Positions 43,112 through 53,230 of a DNA stretch of 64,000 nucleotides are shown in pieces. Under the pieces are notes generated by a model, which saw only the letters and a program-made list of their open reading frames with translations, was not told the DNA's origin and searched no databases. A program made the translations under genes and the position numbers. Within the stretch, counting starts at the first letter, position 1. Each line of letters starts with the position of its first letter. The stretch is from contig NZ_NJFZ01000005.1 of NCBI RefSeq assembly GCF_002270355.1, positions 310,001-374,000 on the forward strand, read 5' to 3'. The stretch comes from Flectobacillus sp. BAB-3569 (lineage in GTDB: Bacteria; Bacteroidota; Bacteroidia; Cytophagales; Spirosomataceae).

Positions 43112-45495
43112 ATGCGAACCTTACAAGTTTTTCTACCAATAGCTACGGCTTTTTGGCGAGGTTATTTTTCCATCAGTCGCCGAAGTTTGTTGCTTTGTAC
43201 ACCTATAATCTTGATCTGCTTTTCAATTTCTATCAATGGTTTTTCCCAAAAAAATCTGTAGAAACGGTCTCAGACGAACAAATTCAGCTCTTTATCCAAA
43301 AAGCGCAAACTAGTGGTTTGTCTATTAGTCAAATCGAAAAAGTAGCGCAACAACAGGGATATAGTCCTGCCGAAATAGCTAGGATTAAAGAAAGAGTCGA
43401 AAAAGTTAGAACCGAACAAAATAAGGTTTTGACCAACGTCACTCCTCCCGAAAACACTTCCAGAACTCAATTAGGACAACTTTCCGAACCTCAGTCATCC
43501 AATATTGCTTCAGCTGTTTTTGGCAAAGCTCTTTTTACCAAAGAAGGGTTAAGTTTTGAGCCTAACCTACGTATTGCCACGCCTCAAAATTATCAATTAG
43601 GTCCCGAAGACGAGCTGATTGTGGATATTTATGGGGCTGCTTTAGATAACTTTCATGTAAAAGTAAGTCCAGAAGGAACTGTCAAAATACTAAATCTAAG
43701 CCCGATTTATGTCAATGGACTCAGTGTAGAAAGTGCCTCGCAACGCATCGTTTCGCGTTTGCGACAGTTATACCAAGGGCTCAACGTGGCAGGAAGTGGC
43801 GTGTCGGCACAAGTGACTTTGGGTAATGTTCGAAGTATTAAGGTAACACTTACGGGCGAAGTTAGCCGCCCAGGCACTTATACCGTTTCGTCATTGGCAA
43901 CGATATTCAATGCCTTGTATGCGGCGGGTGGACCCTCAGAAAATGGTTCTTTTCGAAATATCCGTTTGATCCGTAACAACAAGGTTTATCGCATATTAGA
44001 CTTATATGATTTCCTGCTTCGTGCCGACCAAAAGGATAATGTGCGTTTGCAAGATCAAGATGTTATCCGAATTGGAGATTATACTACAAGAGTTGAGTTA
44101 CAAGGAGAAGTGAAGCGTCCGATGATTTTTGAAGTAGAAAAAACAGAGACACTTCAAGATGTTTTACGCTTTGCAGGTGGTTTTACAGATAAAGCTTATA
44201 CCTATTCGATTCAGCTCAAACGTAATACCGCAAAAGAATTAAAACTCATTAATGTTGCCCAAGAAGAAGTAGCGAGTTTTATTCCTAAAAGTGGCGACAA
44301 ATATAACATTGGGACGATTTTAGAGCGTTTTGAAAATCGAGTAAAAATCGCAGGAGCTGTCTTTCGTCCGGGTGAATATGCCATCGAAAAAGGGACTTCT
44401 ACTGTAAAAGAATTACTCCAAATAGCCGAAGGACTCAAACCAGAGGCATTTACGAATCGTGCAAGTCTGCGTCGTTTGAAAAGTAACGACCAATATGAGC
44501 TAGTGAATCTTGATTTAGGGAAAATCCTGAGTGGAGAAAACCCAGATATTCCTTTGAAGCGAGAAGATTTTCTGACAGTTTATTCTTCACATGATTTACA
44601 GGAAAAACGTGTAGTGAAAATCGAAGGAGAAGTCAATCAAGCGGGAACTTATGAATATATCGACGGCATGACTCTGGGCGATTTGATTTTACAAGCCAAA
44701 GGATTTACCGAAGGGGCCAGTGCTTCGAAAGTGGAATTGTCGAGAAGGGTCAAAACAGAGCAATATTCAGCAGACAACGACCACAGTGTTGAGATTTTAT
44801 TTTTTGATTTAGATAAAAACCTAAGTCTTGAGTCTAAAGAAGCCTCTATGGCTCTGATGCCTTTCGATAAAGTCTATATTCGAACTGCTCCTAATTATGA
44901 AGCCCAAAAATCGGTCTATATTGATGGAGAAGTGGCGTATCCTGGTTCGTACACTATCAAAGACAAGGCACAGCGAATTAGTGATTTGGTTCAATTGGCA
45001 GGTGGGCTCAAAAAAGGAGCATATCCACAAGGTGCCGTTTTTCAGCGAGATTCGTCAGTGGTGGCGATTGATTTATCCTTGATTTTGGCAAATCCACAGC
45101 AATCTGAAAATTTGTTATTGTTGGCAGGCGATAAAATTACGATTCCACGGTTGGTTGAAACAGTCAAATTAACTGGTGGTTTGCTCAATCCAGTTGCAGT
45201 GGCTTACCGAGAAGGACAAAGCTTACAGACCTATTTGTCACAAGCGGGCGGACTTAGTCCTTTGGCGCAACGAAATCGCATTTATGTGAAATATGCCAAT
45301 GGGATGTCTGATAAAACCAATCATTTTTTGTTTTTCAGAAAATACCCTAAAGTATTGCCAGGGTCGGAAGTAGTGGTACCCGAACAAGACAAAGAAACCC
45401 AATCTAAACTCAGTGTAGGCGAGCGCATCGCTATCATGAGCGGAATTAGTTCTTTGGTGTATGTGATTATTAGTATCACAAATGCCATAAAGTAG
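43112..45495 (+). CDS. SLBB-repeat polysaccharide export protein (Wza-like), frameshifted at an A7 run
   Basis: The frame from 43112 encodes a signal peptide (LLLCTPIILICFSISINGFS then Q) but stops at 43261. The long downstream frame lacks any signal. One extra A in the A7 run at 43248-43254 joins them as S-Q-K-K-S-V-E-T-V and gives about 794 residues. After a helical segment comes the Poly_export domain (LGPEDELIVDIYG, SPEGTVKILNLSPIYVNGLS). A series of about six SLBB domains follows (VTLTGEVSRPGTYTV, VELQGEVKRPMIFEV, VKIEGEVNQAGTYEY, VYIDGEVAYPGSYTI), then a C-terminal membrane helix. It should form the outer-membrane exit channel for the exopolysaccharide. Confidence 0.8.
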
Positions 45496-45595
45496 GAGTT
45501 ATTGGCTATAGGCTATCAGCCTTCAGCAAGGTATTCTACCAAATAGTGCAAAGCATAATGCCTAAAAATCATCCACCTTTTGTTCTCTTTTTCAT

Positions 45596-46648
45596 TTGGA
45601 CACGAATAAAAGACATATAACCATATCAATCAAAGACCTTATTTCGGGGTTGGTTCAGGGCAAGCGTTTTATCTTGCTCATGAGTCTTTCATTCGGAATT
45701 TTAGGGGCTTTATATGCAATTTCCTTGCCCAATCTTTATACCTCCGAAGTCAAAATTTTACCAGAAATAGATACTAAAAATATCGAAAGTCTGGATAAGT
45801 TTAAGTCTTTGGCAGGCTTAGCAGGCATTGATTTGGATAATTTGAACAGTACCGAGGCCATCAGACCAGATTTGTATCCTCCTATTTTGCAAAGCACTCC
45901 TTTTTTATTGAGTACATTCAAAACGCCTGTATTAGTGGCAAAAACACAAGAGAAAACGTCTTTGTTTAAGTACCTAAATAGTCTTCGTAAAGAAAAATTA
46001 TCCTATCGAATTTTTGGAGAAAGCTCCTCAGAAACTATGGGCGTTTCGGCTAAACAAGCACCCGAAAGTTCGCTATTATTGAACAAGCAAGAAGTGGCTA
46101 TTTTGAAGGATTTAAAAGAAAATATTATTGCTTCTTTAGATAAAAAATCAGGCGTAATAAGCATTAGTGCTAAAATGCCAGACCCTTTGGTGGCTACTAT
46201 CGTGGTAAAATATGCTCAAGATTATTTGAACGAATATGTAAAAAAGTATCGCCTTGAGAAAACGCAAAAAGAGGTGGTATTTCTAGAAAAAAGAGTTGAA
46301 GAGGCGCAGAAACGATACCAACTTGCCCTACAGCGCTATTCCTCTTATCAGGATAGTCACCGAGGTTTGTTTTTGAATACGGCCAAACAGCAAGAACAGA
46401 AGCTTCAGCAGGAGTCAGAACTCACCTTTTCTTTATTTTCTGAATTGAGTAAAAAGCTCGAAGAATCAAGGGTGAAAGTTCAACATGATACCCCTGTTTT
46501 TCAGGTACTCGAACCAGCACAAGTACCTCTCAAAAAAAGCGAACCCAAACGTACGGTTATGGTACTAGCCTTCATGATTTTGGGAGGAATGATTGCTTGT
46601 TTCATCCTGATTTTTAAACATTTTAAGGTATCAACTTTATTTTCTTAG
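45596..46648 (+). CDS. Wzz-type chain-length determinant/co-polymerase
   Basis: 350 residues from a TTG at 45596; no in-frame ATG precedes the first membrane helix. TM1 (about 24-44, FILLMSLSFGILGALYAISL) is followed by a periplasmic part with a strong coiled coil (KTQKEVVFLEKRVEEAQKRY). A PxxP-like segment VLEPAQVPLKKSEPKR precedes TM2 (VMVLAFMILGGMIACFILIF). There is no C-terminal tyrosine kinase domain. It sets polymer length in Wzx/Wzy systems and pairs with the SLBB protein directly upstream. Confidence 0.85.
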   Translation: MDTNKRHITISIKDLISGLVQGKRFILLMSLSFGILGALYAISLPNLYTSEVKILPEIDTKNIESLDKFKSLAGLAGIDLDNLNSTEAIRPDLYPPILQSTPFLLSTFKTPVLVAKTQEKTSLFKYLNSLRKEKLSYRIFGESSSETMGVSAKQAPESSLLLNKQEVAILKDLKENIIASLDKKSGVISISAKMPDPLVATIVVKYAQDYLNEYVKKYRLEKTQKEVVFLEKRVEEAQKRYQLALQRYSSYQDSHRGLFLNTAKQQEQKLQQESELTFSLFSELSKKLEESRVKVQHDTPVFQVLEPAQVPLKKSEPKRTVMVLAFMILGGMIACFILIFKHFKVSTLFS

Positions 46649-46739
46649 GTATTGTCCATTTGACTTTTTCAGAATAAAGTCTTAATATTAAGATAATCAG
46701 TCAATAGTAGATTAGTTATTAGAATATGCTCATAATCAG

Positions 46740-46815
46740 AATAGTACTAATACAAGCTTCCTCAGAAACTTTTTACCGAATGCTCATGGCTGAAAGCCGA
46801 AAGCCCAATCATTAG
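46740..46815. repeat. Fragment of the MITE-like repeat
   Basis: TTTTTACCGAATGCTCATGG followed by CTGAAAGCCGAAAGCCCAA matches the internal words of the family; no termini remain. Confidence 0.45.
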
Positions 46816-46895
46816 ATAACACACCTATAATATCTTATCAGACCTGCTCTACTGCGAAAACTCCATGACTATTTATTTGAAAATTGGAGAAACGC

Positions 46896-47829
46896 ATGAA
46901 TACTATACCTAATAATTTACCCCTTGTCTCAATCATTTGTACCTGTTACAATCAGGCTGCGTTTGTCGAACAGACGTTGAGCTCTGTTATGTCTCAAGAT
47001 TACCCCTATCTCGAAGTTTTTGTGTCAGATAATGGAAGTTCCGACGATAGTGCTCGTCGCATACAGGACTTTTGTCAAAACAATACGCATCATTTTCAAG
47101 TCACTTATCATTCCGAAAACTTAGGTATTTGTAAAGCTTTTAATCGAGCCTTTGCACAAGCCGCAGGAAAATACATAATAGACCTTTCGGCTGACGATAT
47201 TTTGTTGCCACACTGTGTAAGTCAACAAGTTCAGTTTTCGAAAACAAACAGAAGAAGTTGGCGTCATCTATTCAAACATCGAATGGATTAATGAACAAGG
47301 AAAAAGTAAGGGTAAAACCTTTGGTAATTTGCCTCCTCCAAGCGGAAATATTTGGCTCCAACTTCTGTCAAAATCATTTATCCCTGCCCCTTCGATGATG
47401 ATACGAAGAAGTTTACTCTTGCAAATGGACGGATATAACGAACAACTGGCTTATGAAGATTTGGACTTTTGGCTAAGGTCATCCCGAATATGTCATTATG
47501 CATATTTGCCCCAAGTACTCATGCAAGTAAGGCGTGTGCCAACTTCCGCTACTTCTGGTTTTGACTATGCCGAAAAAGGCTTGTTAGAGTCGGCATATAG
47601 GGTTTGTTTGAGTACACAGCTAACACTTGATTACAGGAAAGAATATAAGGCTTTGGACAAACGCATTTTAAGCTATTGTCTAAAAGCTTTTACTTCTCAG
47701 CAATTTGAGACGGCACTACGTTTTGCTCATCTATTATCAAGTCCAATTTTGGGAAAAATAATTACCTATTGGATTAAACGACAAATAGGTCTCCGTAGCT
47801 TAATACGTTTATATCGTCTGTTCAAGTAA
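46896..47829 (+). CDS. Family 2 glycosyltransferase, interrupted by a frameshift
   Basis: The start at 46896 has a GGAG ribosome-binding stretch; an upstream TTG at 46884 is less likely. The first frame (VSIICTCYNQAAFVEQTLSS, FVSDNGSSDDS, LSADDILL) ends at 47291. The rest (EEVGVIYSNIEWINEQGKSK, PAPSMMIRRSLL, YEDLDFWLRSS) continues in another frame. Removing one T from the T4 at 47235-47238 joins them as VQFRKQTEEVG and gives about 310 residues, a normal GT2 length. As it stands the second half, which carries the acceptor-side part, is not translated with the first. It may be a pseudogene or a sequencing error. Confidence 0.7.
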
Positions 47830-47866
47830 TTTTTACAACATCTATTTATATCATAAAAATTGTTCT

Positions 47867-48856
47867 ATGACTCTATCACAACCCCTTTCTGCACTGATTC
47901 AGCAAAGTAGCTTTTTAGTTACGGGTGGCGCTGGATTTATTGGTTCTCATTTGGTGGATTTTTTACTAAAACACCATGCCCAAAAAGTTGTCATTGTGGA
48001 TAACTTTTCAACAGGCTCTTTTGAAAATATTCAAACAGCCTTGAGGTTTGCCAATTGTCAGTTAATTGAAGGTGATTTACAAAATCGGCTTATCTGCGAA
48101 AAAGCCTGTGAAGGCATTGATTTTGTTTTTCATCAGGCCGCCCTTGGCTCGGTGCCACGTTCTATTCACGATCCTATTAGTACGCATCAGGCCAATGTTA
48201 ATAGTTTTGTAAATTTATTGGTAGCTATGCAAAAAGCTCAAGTCAAAAAAATGATTTTTGCCTCCTCTTCCTCCGTTTATGGGAGTTTGCTTGATGATGT
48301 CAAACAAGAAATTACAGTTGGTGAACCTCTCTCTCCGTATGCTGCAACCAAGCGTATCAATGAAATTTATGCAGACATTTTTGCCAATACCTACCAACAA
48401 GATTTGATTGGTTTGCGCTATTTCAATGTATTTGGTCCACGACAAAATCCCGATGGTCCTTACGCCGCTGTTATTCCCAAATTTATTCAAGCAGTTTTGG
48501 AGGATAAAGCTGGGATTATTTTTGGCGATGGAGAGCAAAGCCGAGACTTTACTTATATCGACAATGTGGTATATGCCAATATCTTGGCGCTTTTGACTAA
48601 TTCTCAAGACTATCGTTTTTTTAATATAGCCTGTGGACAGTCCATTTCTTTAAATCAAGTGTGGAATGCTGTTAATATTTGCTGTGAGGCAACATTGCCA
48701 ATTCAGTATGAAAACCCTCGTCAAGGAGATATTTTGCATAGCAAAGCCGATATAAGTCGAGCGAAGAAATACTTGAATTATCAACCCTTGGTGTATTTCA
48801 ATGAGGGAATTCGTCGAACAGTTTCTTGGTATCAAGCACAGAAAATCCATGTTTAG
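47867..48856 (+). CDS. NAD-dependent UDP-sugar epimerase (WbpP/GalE-like, extended SDR)
   Basis: 329 residues. Rossmann motif VTGGAGFIGSHLVDFLL, VDNFSTG, FHQAALGSVPRSIHDPI, the SSS/YxxxK catalytic set (ASSSSVYG and SPYAATKRINEIY), RYFNVFGPRQNPDGPYAAVI, and SRDFTYIDNVV. The ALGSVPRS and NPDGPYAAV patterns are typical of UDP-GlcNAc(A) C4-epimerases of the WbpP/TviC group. It would make a galacto-configured amino sugar for the polymer. It overlaps the flippase gene by 8 bases. Confidence 0.88.
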   Translation: MTLSQPLSALIQQSSFLVTGGAGFIGSHLVDFLLKHHAQKVVIVDNFSTGSFENIQTALRFANCQLIEGDLQNRLICEKACEGIDFVFHQAALGSVPRSIHDPISTHQANVNSFVNLLVAMQKAQVKKMIFASSSSVYGSLLDDVKQEITVGEPLSPYAATKRINEIYADIFANTYQQDLIGLRYFNVFGPRQNPDGPYAAVIPKFIQAVLEDKAGIIFGDGEQSRDFTYIDNVVYANILALLTNSQDYRFFNIACGQSISLNQVWNAVNICCEATLPIQYENPRQGDILHSKADISRAKKYLNYQPLVYFNEGIRRTVSWYQAQKIHV

Positions 48857-50135
48857 CTTTTTCCCAAAACTACAAAGCTTGTACAAGCTACAACTAACAG
48901 GCCTTTCGAGTCAGCTAGGTTGGTATGTGATACAATTGGGCGTGACTTTTATCAGTAGCCTTTGGCTTATATGGCATCTGGATGATTCACATTGGGGAAG
49001 TATTAGTTTGTTGGTATCCTATCATGGGTTGTTTAGTGTTTTTTCAGGAATATGGTTAAAAGATTGGACTATCAAAGCCATCGTAGAAGGGCGAAAGGTA
49101 GAACCGATTTTGGGGAGCGTGGCATTTATGGCGGTGTTATTGTCTGTATTAGGGTTTGTTGTTTGTGGACTGAGCTTTAGGGGATTTTTTCCACAATATT
49201 CATTCTTGAAAAATCTCATATGGGTACAAGCGGGCAATTTGTTGACAACGCCCTTTCATGTGGTTTACTTTTATTTTGATGCTATTAAAAAGCCCTACCT
49301 AATCAACCAAGTAAATGCTTATTATGCCATTTGTGCAGGAATTTGTAAGGTCATTTGTGTAGAGATAAAACCATTTTCATTTTCTGTTTTTCTGTGGCTT
49401 CAACTCGGTTGTAGTTTGGGTTTAATATTAGTCTACTGTTGGTTGGTCAAACGCGAAGGACTAGGTTTGCGAAAATGGCAAATTCATTGGCAATTAGTAC
49501 AAGAAATGTGCAAAGGAGCATGGTCTGTATTTGTAAGTAAAATCATTGGGCTAGTCCAGTCCAAAATGGATGTATTATTACTAGCAAGCTTGTTGAACTT
49601 AGCTGATACAGGTAGATATAGTTCCGCTTTACGTCTGGTTGAAGCCAGCTATTTTGTCCCAGTATTGTTATTTACCCACCAGTACCCGCGCATGATTGAG
49701 GCGAAACGAATGTCAGAAACGCTATTCTTAAAACAAATGCGTCAATACTTTCAAATAAGTTTGGGAACGAGTATTGTTTTGGTTGTAATGATGTGGATTG
49801 GTGCACCTATGTTGGAAAGAGTTTTAGGGGTAAAACAGTTGACTTGGCTCATTGTGGGTATCTCTGGCAATCTGGTATTTTATATGTTAGACATGGCTCG
49901 TTCAAGCTTTTTGTTTACCAATAATTTGACCCATTTGATGATACCCATTCAGGTAATTTCGTGCCTATTGGGAGTCTGTTTTAGTTATCTTTTAGTACCT
50001 CATTGGGGAATATATGGTGCAATCTTGAGCGCTTGGATTACAGGAATATGGCAATGTTGGTTGAGTAATTATATTTTTCGAGAAACACGTTTTATACCTT
50101 CCCTGATATGTTCGAAACCTTATTTTATGGCTTAA
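48849..50135 (+). CDS. Oligosaccharide flippase (Wzx-like, MOP superfamily)
   Basis: About 428 residues from the ATG at 48849; an in-frame GTG-type extension from 48801 lies inside the epimerase gene and is not needed. The protein is hydrophobic throughout with about 10-12 membrane helices. The conserved-type pattern LVQSKMDVLLLASLLNLADTGRYSSALRL is present (residues about 235-265). Position between an epimerase and a polymerase gene supports transfer of lipid-linked repeat units across the inner membrane. It overlaps the polymerase gene by 28 bases. Confidence 0.85.
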   Translation: MFSFFPKLQSLYKLQLTGLSSQLGWYVIQLGVTFISSLWLIWHLDDSHWGSISLLVSYHGLFSVFSGIWLKDWTIKAIVEGRKVEPILGSVAFMAVLLSVLGFVVCGLSFRGFFPQYSFLKNLIWVQAGNLLTTPFHVVYFYFDAIKKPYLINQVNAYYAICAGICKVICVEIKPFSFSVFLWLQLGCSLGLILVYCWLVKREGLGLRKWQIHWQLVQEMCKGAWSVFVSKIIGLVQSKMDVLLLASLLNLADTGRYSSALRLVEASYFVPVLLFTHQYPRMIEAKRMSETLFLKQMRQYFQISLGTSIVLVVMMWIGAPMLERVLGVKQLTWLIVGISGNLVFYMLDMARSSFLFTNNLTHLMIPIQVISCLLGVCFSYLLVPHWGIYGAILSAWITGIWQCWLSNYIFRETRFIPSLICSKPYFMA

Positions 50136-51379
50136 GTTTTATCGGAACTTGTTACTACATTTTTACGAAACGCCTATTTGATTTTTTGAGTTTGTCCTTC
50201 TTTAGTTCCTTGGTTTATTTTATTCCAGGTTTTTCGGGCTTGATTATTAATCCATACAATACCGATGAAACTACCGCTATTTACCCCCCTTGTTATTGGG
50301 TTTATGATTTGGTCTTGGGGATTAACTTATTTACAGTGTTGATAAATGATAGTTTTTTACAAGATAAATCTATCATTCTCAAAGGAGATTTTAAGCCTAG
50401 TTTAGCTCTAGGAGCACTGATGATGGGCGTATTGGGTTTGGCGGGCTCATTGATTCAGTTTCCTGATTTGTATTTGAATCGTGCGGAAGTAAGTAAAGGT
50501 GAACTTCAAGAAATCCTTAGCCATCAAGCCGACCGCTGGAGCGTGCTCTGGGCGATGGGTGCAAGTTTACTGGCCATGATAGCATTCAAGGCTGGGTATC
50601 GATTTTACCAAATACTAGCAGTAGTACTCTTAGGTTTGGATTTGTTTTGGGGAGGCAATCGCTCTTCTTCAGCTTTTGTGGTGTTGGCATTACTAGTGTT
50701 ATCGACACAGCATGAGCCCAAACGATTAGTGAGCTATATTAGTCATTGGAGATACTTAGGCAAAACGCTGTTGCTCATTAGTTTGGTGGCTATTTTCTTT
50801 ATTTCAAAACTGATATTACCTCTATTACAAGCCAATCGCATGGATTTATTTGAAGAAATTTATCCTTCTTGGCAAGACGTATTATTTCATGCTTTTGTAG
50901 TAAGCGAACCTGCCGCTATTCAGGCAAATTTGTCAGAAACCTTGCGTAAAGGAATAGAGGTAGATTGGTATCATCCTGTGGATATTGTAGGACAATTGAT
51001 AATTGGTGGCGATTGGCTAGGAATGCAGTCTAATAGCCATTATTTGAGCCAAAAAGATTTGTTTCCACAACTTGAATATGGCTTAGCATACAATATTTGG
51101 GGAGATATATGGGCAAGTGGTGGTTGGATTACCTTAATCGTTTTTGTCTTTTTTTACCATATCGTTTTGGTACTTGGGAATCTTCTTATCAAGCGCTCAA
51201 CGGGCTATTCTTTGGTCATTATCGCTTTATTTTTCTCGATATGGGCTTTTTATATTCATCGAAATAATCTTTTGTTTCAACTATACTTACAAAAACGAGT
51301 TTTGATTTTTGCCGTAGTGCCTTGGCTTTTTTCTCTGATTAAAATTCGATGGAATAGTTCTCATCCTAAATCAAACTAA
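50108..51379 (+). CDS. O-antigen polymerase-like membrane protein (Wzy-like)
   Basis: 423 residues with about 11 membrane helices and one larger soluble loop (LLQANRMDLFEEIYPSWQDV to GMQSNSHYLSQKDLFPQLEY, about 240-325). Wzy proteins share little sequence. The assignment rests on topology, the loop and location between flippase and modification genes. It overlaps the flippase gene, so translation is coupled. Confidence 0.75.
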   Translation: MFETLFYGLSFIGTCYYIFTKRLFDFLSLSFFSSLVYFIPGFSGLIINPYNTDETTAIYPPCYWVYDLVLGINLFTVLINDSFLQDKSIILKGDFKPSLALGALMMGVLGLAGSLIQFPDLYLNRAEVSKGELQEILSHQADRWSVLWAMGASLLAMIAFKAGYRFYQILAVVLLGLDLFWGGNRSSSAFVVLALLVLSTQHEPKRLVSYISHWRYLGKTLLLISLVAIFFISKLILPLLQANRMDLFEEIYPSWQDVLFHAFVVSEPAAIQANLSETLRKGIEVDWYHPVDIVGQLIIGGDWLGMQSNSHYLSQKDLFPQLEYGLAYNIWGDIWASGGWITLIVFVFFYHIVLVLGNLLIKRSTGYSLVIIALFFSIWAFYIHRNNLLFQLYLQKRVLIFAVVPWLFSLIKIRWNSSHPKSN

Positions 51380-51382
51380 AAT

Positions 51383-53230
51383 ATGTGCGGAATAACTGGA
51401 CTTGTTGACTTTAGATACAAAAGTTCTCGTCAAATACTCCAACAAATGTATTCATCTTTGAGTCATCGTGGTCCTGATGCCGTTGGAGAATACTGGAAAT
51501 CTATGCCTTTATATCAGATAGGTTTGGGACATACGCGTTTGTCGCTATTGGACGATAGTACTTTGGCTTCGCAACCCTACCGATGGAAGCATTGGGTATT
51601 GGTATTTAATGGAGAAATATACAATTTTAGAGAAATCAGACATACTCTTCAACAAAAAGGTTACTTTTTTGAAAGTGAATCTGATACAGAAGTCCTAGTC
51701 AAAGCTTTTGATTATTGGGGCGAAATGGCAGTTCAGCAATTGACTGGTATGTTTGCTTTTGGCTTATATAATCAGGAAAATCAACAATTGATGTTGGTAA
51801 GAGATAGGGCTGGCACAAAGCCATTATATGTGTATCAATCAAAAAATGTAATCTTATTTGGCTCCGAACTCAAAGCCTTAATGGCACATCCTGATTTTCC
51901 AAGAAAAATACAAAGTCAATCTGTGGGACTATATTTTCAGTATGGCTATGTTCCTAGTTCGCATTGTATTTTTGAACAAACCCATAAAGTACGAGCAGGG
52001 CAGATTTTAGTGATTGACTTGCCACAAAATACCTCACGTTATCAAACGTATTGGTCGATTTTGGATTCTTTTAGTCAACCAACTGTAAAGCAATATCACC
52101 CCGAATCATGCTTACTTCATGAATTAGACCAAAGACTCGATACTGCTTGCCAAACCCGAATGACCGCCGACCATCCCATTGGGTTGTATTTGAGTGGGGG
52201 TTATGACAGTTCCTTAGTAGCGTATTATGCGCGTAAGCATAGCAATTTTCACAAAGCCTATTGTTTGGGTTTTGAAGAAAATGAATATAGTGAGGTTCCA
52301 TTTGCTCAACAAATTGCTCAATATTTGAACATCCCATTTGAGGGATTTATCCTAGAAAACCGAGAATCTTTATATCTCACAACACAATTGCCCGAAGTAT
52401 TCGATGAGCCCTTTGGTGATAGTTCTGCGGCTGCATGTTTGGCACTAAGTCAGCGAGTGAGGTCATCGGTCAAAGCGGTGGTATCTGCTGAGGGTGGCGA
52501 CGAGCTTTGGGCGGGATATCCCCGTTATGTACAAAGTTTAAGGCTTTTTCAAGGATTAAAATATGCTCCAAGTTCAGTTGTTAGGGTACTGCTAAAATCG
52601 TTTAAACATCGCAAATGCGTCAAGCTGAGGCATATTTTATCACATCCTCAAAATCCTCTTTGGATACTCGATGCTGTGAGTCAGTCGCTCAGTAGCAATT
52701 TAGTCCCGTCATTGGTACAAGATTTTAGTCCAAATTCAGAAAATACTTTTAGGAAGGCTTTTCCCAATGACCCCATTCATGCGATGTTGTATTGGGATTA
52801 TTCTCAGTATCTGGTAGATGATTTGATGGTCAAAGCTGACCGAACAGGCATGGCTGTTGGGCTCGAAATACGTGAACCCATGTTGCATCATCCTTGGGTA
52901 GAGTGGGTATCGAGTTTGCCAAGTCAGTACAAAATCAATGGTTCTGAACAAAAGTATTTATTGAAAAAATTAGCGCATCAAAAAATTCCTCAAGCGCTTT
53001 TGGACAGACCTAAAAAGGGTTTTGGTGTCCCATTAAGTAAATGGCTGAGAGGTTCTTTGAAAGAGCTGGTGTTGGATACATTGACAACCTCTGCACTGGA
53101 GCAACACAGATTACTTAATACAGCGACTGTGAATCGCTATATCAAGCATTTTTATGGAGGCTCAGACAGCTATACTACTACACTTTGGCACCTATTGCAA
53201 TTTCAACTTTGGTACAATCGATGGCTATAA
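51383..53230 (+). CDS. Asparagine synthase-like amidotransferase (first copy)
   Basis: 615 residues. The class II glutaminase domain begins with C2 (MCGITGLVDF) and has SHRGPDAVGEYW, LGHTRLSLLD and LVFNGEIYNFREIR. The synthetase domain has the ATP-pyrophosphatase loop LYLSGGYDSSLVAYYAR and DEPFGDSSAAACLALS, EGGDELWAGYPRY, then DRTGMAVGLEIREPMLHHPWV. All catalytic residues are present. In polysaccharide clusters, such enzymes amidate uronic acids rather than make asparagine; this is inference from context. The gene starts 3 bases after the polymerase gene. Confidence 0.9.
   Translation: MCGITGLVDFRYKSSRQILQQMYSSLSHRGPDAVGEYWKSMPLYQIGLGHTRLSLLDDSTLASQPYRWKHWVLVFNGEIYNFREIRHTLQQKGYFFESESDTEVLVKAFDYWGEMAVQQLTGMFAFGLYNQENQQLMLVRDRAGTKPLYVYQSKNVILFGSELKALMAHPDFPRKIQSQSVGLYFQYGYVPSSHCIFEQTHKVRAGQILVIDLPQNTSRYQTYWSILDSFSQPTVKQYHPESCLLHELDQRLDTACQTRMTADHPIGLYLSGGYDSSLVAYYARKHSNFHKAYCLGFEENEYSEVPFAQQIAQYLNIPFEGFILENRESLYLTTQLPEVFDEPFGDSSAAACLALSQRVRSSVKAVVSAEGGDELWAGYPRYVQSLRLFQGLKYAPSSVVRVLLKSFKHRKCVKLRHILSHPQNPLWILDAVSQSLSSNLVPSLVQDFSPNSENTFRKAFPNDPIHAMLYWDYSQYLVDDLMVKADRTGMAVGLEIREPMLHHPWVEWVSSLPSQYKINGSEQKYLLKKLAHQKIPQALLDRPKKGFGVPLSKWLRGSLKELVLDTLTTSALEQHRLLNTATVNRYIKHFYGGSDSYTTTLWHLLQFQLWYNRWL

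Noticed and set aside
43153-43250. Start of the SLBB protein at 43153
   Set aside because: The resulting N-terminus has no export signal and is out of frame with the real signal peptide encoded from 43112.
48215-48607. 130-codon open frame on the minus strand
   Set aside because: Antisense to the epimerase gene, whose catalytic motifs are intact.
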